From positions 1 to 8,110 of the forward strand of contig JAEZXF010000024.1 of the NCBI GenBank assembly GCA_023419995.1: 8,110 nucleotides of DNA, in the 5' to 3' direction. The notes under the pieces are model-generated. The model had not been told where the DNA came from, did no database searches, and saw only the letters and a program-made list of their open reading frames with translations. Shown piece by piece: positions 5,848 through 8,110 of this stretch. Every line of letters starts with the position of its first letter. Position 1 is the first letter of the stretch. Both the position numbers and the translations under genes were made by a program. Source of the DNA: Pseudomonadota bacterium (GTDB taxonomy: Bacteria; Pseudomonadota; Alphaproteobacteria; Rhizobiales; Rhizobiaceae).

Positions 5848-7109
5848 CGTTTTGCACGCTCCCGCAGCACGAGGCGACGCAGCAGTCCGGTGCCCGCCGC
5901 CAGTGAGATCAGGACAAGCATCCAGGTGAGGACGCTGTCGTGCGGCAGCGGGACGCCGAAGGGCGTGAACACCGCGCTATACCCCTGCGACCAGCGCACG
6001 GCCACCTCGGCGCAGACGATGACCGACACCAGGACGAACAGCCCGGCGACCGCCCTGAGGCTCCAGCCGACAGCGACGTCGCGCCGGTCCGGCGAACGGA
6101 TGCCCCGCCAGACGCCGAAGAGGATGCCGGCGATGCCGTTCGGCGCGAACATCACGACGGCGATGAACAGCAGGCCCACATAGAGCAGCCAGGCGTGGGT
6201 GTAGTCCGACAGGCTCGACCGCAGGTAGGTCAGGAAGACCGCGCCGATGATCGGGCCGACGAAATAGCGCGTCCCGCCCAGATAGGCCGAGATCAGGATG
6301 GAGCCGGACACGGCCATCGAGAACGAGGTGATCGTGAAGATCTCGTTCTGGACCGCGGCCATGCCTCCGGCCATCCCGGCGAAGGCGCTGGCGAAGATGA
6401 ACACCAGGTAGCGGATCCTCATCGGGTCGTAGCCGACGAACTGGACCCGCTCGGGGTTGTCGCGCGTGGCCTCGCCGAGCTGCCCGAGCGGCGTGCGCGT
6501 GAAGGCGTACATGCCGGCGACGGCGACGAACGTCCAGAAGGCGATGAACCAGTAGACCTCGCCGAGCGGCCCGAGCGAAAGCCCGGCGAACCGGGGGCCG
6601 GACATCCGGTCGCCGGCGATGCCGACCTCGCCGCCGAACAGGCTGTCGAACAGGTAGGCGCCGGCCGCGATCAGCTCGGCTATGCCGAGCGAGATCATCG
6701 CGAAGGCCGTGCCGGAGCGGCGGCAGGACGGCCAGCCGATGACCGCGCCGACAAGCGCGCCCATGGCGAAGCCGAAGACGGGCAGGGAGAACACCGGAAC
6801 ATGCGCCCAGACGCCGTCGCCGGAAGCGATCCAGTTCATGACGTGGACGCAGAAGAATCCCCCCAGCCCGAAATAGACCGCATGGCCGAAGCTGAGCAGC
6901 CCCGCACGCCCGAGCAGCATGTTGTAGCTCAGCGCCAGGACGATGTTGATGCCCATGAGGTTGATGAGGGTCTGCGTCCCGCGGGAAGGTCCGAAAAGCG
7001 GAATCGCCACCAGGAGAACCGCGAACAGCACGAAGGGTATCGCATGCTGGCACAGCCCGCCCGCCCGCGAGGCGTTTGCCCGGAGGCTCGTTGTCGTCGA
7101 GTCGCTCAT
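5844..7109 (-). CDS. livM: HAAT-family ABC permease, LivM type, with C-terminal membrane extension
   Basis: 421 residues; a short hydrophilic N-terminus, then hydrophobic segments from about residue 24. LivM hallmarks: LSYNMLLGRAGLLSFGHA (60-77), and a cytoplasmic EAA-like coupling loop LGQLGEATRDNPERVQFVGYD (208-228) followed by the SAFAGMAGGMAA helix. The usual LivM homology ends near MFAPNGIAGILFG (320-332). About 85 more residues follow: a basic linker, a hydrophobic segment (~351-369), a hydrophilic stretch with Trp, Tyr, Phe and Pro (371-390), another hydrophobic segment (~393-411) and a basic tail, so probably two extra membrane helices. It forms the pore with LivH. The ATG at 7109 overlaps the livH stop (ATGA), with GGGGGA about ten bases upstream. 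Family call secure; the extension's function is unknown. Confidence 0.95.
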   Translation of the reverse strand: MSDSTTTSLRANASRAGGLCQHAIPFVLFAVLLVAIPLFGPSRGTQTLINLMGINIVLALSYNMLLGRAGLLSFGHAVYFGLGGFFCVHVMNWIASGDGVWAHVPVFSLPVFGFAMGALVGAVIGWPSCRRSGTAFAMISLGIAELIAAGAYLFDSLFGGEVGIAGDRMSGPRFAGLSLGPLGEVYWFIAFWTFVAVAGMYAFTRTPLGQLGEATRDNPERVQFVGYDPMRIRYLVFIFASAFAGMAGGMAAVQNEIFTITSFSMAVSGSILISAYLGGTRYFVGPIIGAVFLTYLRSSLSDYTHAWLLYVGLLFIAVVMFAPNGIAGILFGVWRGIRSPDRRDVAVGWSLRAVAGLFVLVSVIVCAEVAVRWSQGYSAVFTPFGVPLPHDSVLTWMLVLISLAAGTGLLRRLVLRERAKR

Positions 7110-8038
7110 ACCTCGCGGTCCCCCATCAGGCCCTTGGGCCGGACCATGAGCACGGCGACCAGCAGCAGGAACGGCACCATGGTCGCGAGCGAGGATATGG
7201 AGATCCGGCCCAGCTCCGACTCGGGCGACAGCCCGAGGAAGCCGAACAGGTCGGAGAAGTTGACGTTGATCGAGATCGCGGAGGTCTGGATGAGGCCGAT
7301 CAGCATGGCGGCGACGAACGCGCCCTTGAGCGAGCCCAGTCCGCCGAGAACGACCACGACGAACACGATCGGTCCCATGTGGATGGCCATCGACGGGTCC
7401 GTGACGAAATAGTTGCCGCCGATCACGCCGGCGAGGCCGGCAAGCGCGCAGCCGACGCCGAACACGGTCATGAACACGGCGGGGACGTTATGGCCGAGAT
7501 GCCCGACCATGGCGGGATGGCTGAGCGCGGCCTGGATGATCAGCCCGGTGCGCGTCCTGTTCAGGATGAACCACAGGAGCGCGAGCATCGACGTCGCGAC
7601 GACGAGCATGAACAGGCGATAGGCGGGAAAATCGGCGCCGTACAGCGTGAAGACGGGAAAGCTCAGCACCTCGGGCACCCGATAGGGCACGGCGTTGCCG
7701 CCCCAGATGATCCGCACGATCTCGTCGATCACATAGGCGAGCCCGAAGGTGAAGAGCAGCTCGGCGACGTGCCCGTTGGCATGAACGCGCCGCAGCCCCC
7801 AGCGCTCCACGCCCATCCCGGCGATGCCGACCAGGACCGGCGCGAGGAACAGGGCCACCCAGAAGCTGGACGCGCCCGTAATCGTATAGGCGAGATAGGC
7901 GCCGAGCATGTAGAAGCTGGCATGCGCGAAGTTGAGTACGCCCATCATCGAGAAGATGAGGGTCAGGCCGCTCGAGAGCATGAACAGCAGCAGTCCGTAG
8001 ATCGTGCCGTTCAGGAGGGAAAAGATCACGTTCTGCAT
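7106..8038 (-). CDS. livH: HAAT-family ABC permease, LivH type; first gene of the run in this window
   Basis: 310 residues, rich in membrane segments (about 3-31, 36-57, 59-77, 92-112, 139-159, 185-208, 221-250, 282-299). LivH hallmarks: the N-terminal NGTIYGLLL and GLTLIFSMMGVLNFAHA (24-40), a cytoplasmic loop beginning RTRTGLIIQAA (161-171) and leading to LGHNVPAVF, and the C-terminal VMVRPKGLMG-like end (LMVRPKGLMG, 297-306). It forms the inner-membrane channel with LivM. The ATG at 8038 is the first start codon in frame; no in-frame ATG, GTG or TTG occurs between it and the window edge. Only a poor Shine-Dalgarno is seen, which may mean weak initiation or coupling to a gene further upstream. 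The solute-binding protein expected for this transporter class is not in the window. Confidence 0.95.
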   Translation of the reverse strand: MQNVIFSLLNGTIYGLLLFMLSSGLTLIFSMMGVLNFAHASFYMLGAYLAYTITGASSFWVALFLAPVLVGIAGMGVERWGLRRVHANGHVAELLFTFGLAYVIDEIVRIIWGGNAVPYRVPEVLSFPVFTLYGADFPAYRLFMLVVATSMLALLWFILNRTRTGLIIQAALSHPAMVGHLGHNVPAVFMTVFGVGCALAGLAGVIGGNYFVTDPSMAIHMGPIVFVVVVLGGLGSLKGAFVAAMLIGLIQTSAISINVNFSDLFGFLGLSPESELGRISISSLATMVPFLLLVAVLMVRPKGLMGDREV

Positions 8039-8082
8039 CGATCGACGCCAAAGTGTTGCTGAGCGCCGAGGCGCGGCGAGGC

Positions 8083-8103
8083 CACGCGCCCGGGGGCGGC
8101 GTG
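8083..8103. repeat. GC-rich imperfect inverted repeat upstream of livH
   Basis: Arms CACGC+GCC (8083-8090) and GGC+GCGTG (8095-8097, 8099-8103) pair with one bulged base and a 4-base loop. It sits 45 bases upstream of the livH start in the short upstream region 8039-8110, where I find no clear promoter, operator or gene. It could be a leader structure, the end of a gene further upstream, or chance pairing in GC-rich DNA. Confidence 0.3.
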
Positions 8104-8110
8104 CCCGAGG

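Noticed and set aside
5940..7412. Long plus-strand open frame (490 codons) opposite livM and livH
   Set aside because: Low-complexity, charged translation without motifs; the minus strand carries unmistakable permease sequences.
7076..8062. Plus-strand open frame opposite livH
   Set aside because: A charged His/Glu/Asp-rich mirror of hydrophobic codons; no domain seen.
8039..8110. Promoter for the livH run
   Set aside because: Only 72 very GC-rich bases are available, and no convincing -10/-35 or operator palindrome could be read.
1..8110. tRNA, rRNA, CRISPR array, insertion sequence or phage genes
   Set aside because: No cloverleaf, conserved rRNA stretch, spaced direct repeats, transposase motif or long terminal inverted repeat was seen; nearly all bases are in metabolic or transport genes.

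Overview
The window is GC-rich and bacterial. Every gene I can support lies on the minus strand, so transcription runs from about 8038 down to 1. There are nine coding sequences: eight complete and one cut by the left edge of the window. Codon use, tight packing with ATGA overlaps, and the pairing of a branched-chain-amino-acid-type (HAAT) ABC importer with acyl-CoA genes suggest an alphaproteobacterium (for example a Rhizobiales or Rhodospirillales relative). That placement is an inference, because the window holds no phylogenetic marker.

Layout in transcription order. Module 1 (8038 to 4352) is a HAAT-family importer: two permeases (LivH, LivM) and two ATPases (LivG, LivF). All three junctions are 4-base ATGA overlaps. 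No periplasmic binding protein lies in the window. After a 73-base gap comes module 2 (4278 to 1), an acyl-CoA degradation set: a long-chain-type acyl-CoA dehydrogenase, a thiolase-superfamily protein, a small zinc-ribbon/OB-fold DUF35 protein, a short-chain dehydrogenase of the peroxisomal multifunctional enzyme type 2 (MFE-2, HSD17B4) class, and the start of a MaoC/hydratase-2 protein. The last two genes follow the same order as the domains of the eukaryotic MFE-2 fusion protein.

Together the genes read as uptake of an organic acid and at least one round of CoA-thioester chain shortening: dehydrogenation, hydration, 3-hydroxy oxidation, then C-C cleavage. The substrate cannot be read from the sequence. 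A CoA ligase and the solute-binding protein, which such a pathway needs, are not in the window.

Three deviations make the set more than routine. The thiolase-like protein has no cysteine at either classical catalytic position but is paired with DUF35, as in the Ltp2 steroid side-chain aldolases. The MaoC protein appears to carry Ala where the hydratase-2 catalytic Asp is expected, although the motif is cut by the window edge. The two ATPases have degenerate motifs (LivF Walker A Lys to Arg; LivG signature Gly to Ala) that would fall in the same composite ATP site. There are no RNA genes, CRISPR arrays or mobile elements that I can support. The only non-coding stretches are short gaps, three of which contain GC-rich inverted repeats.
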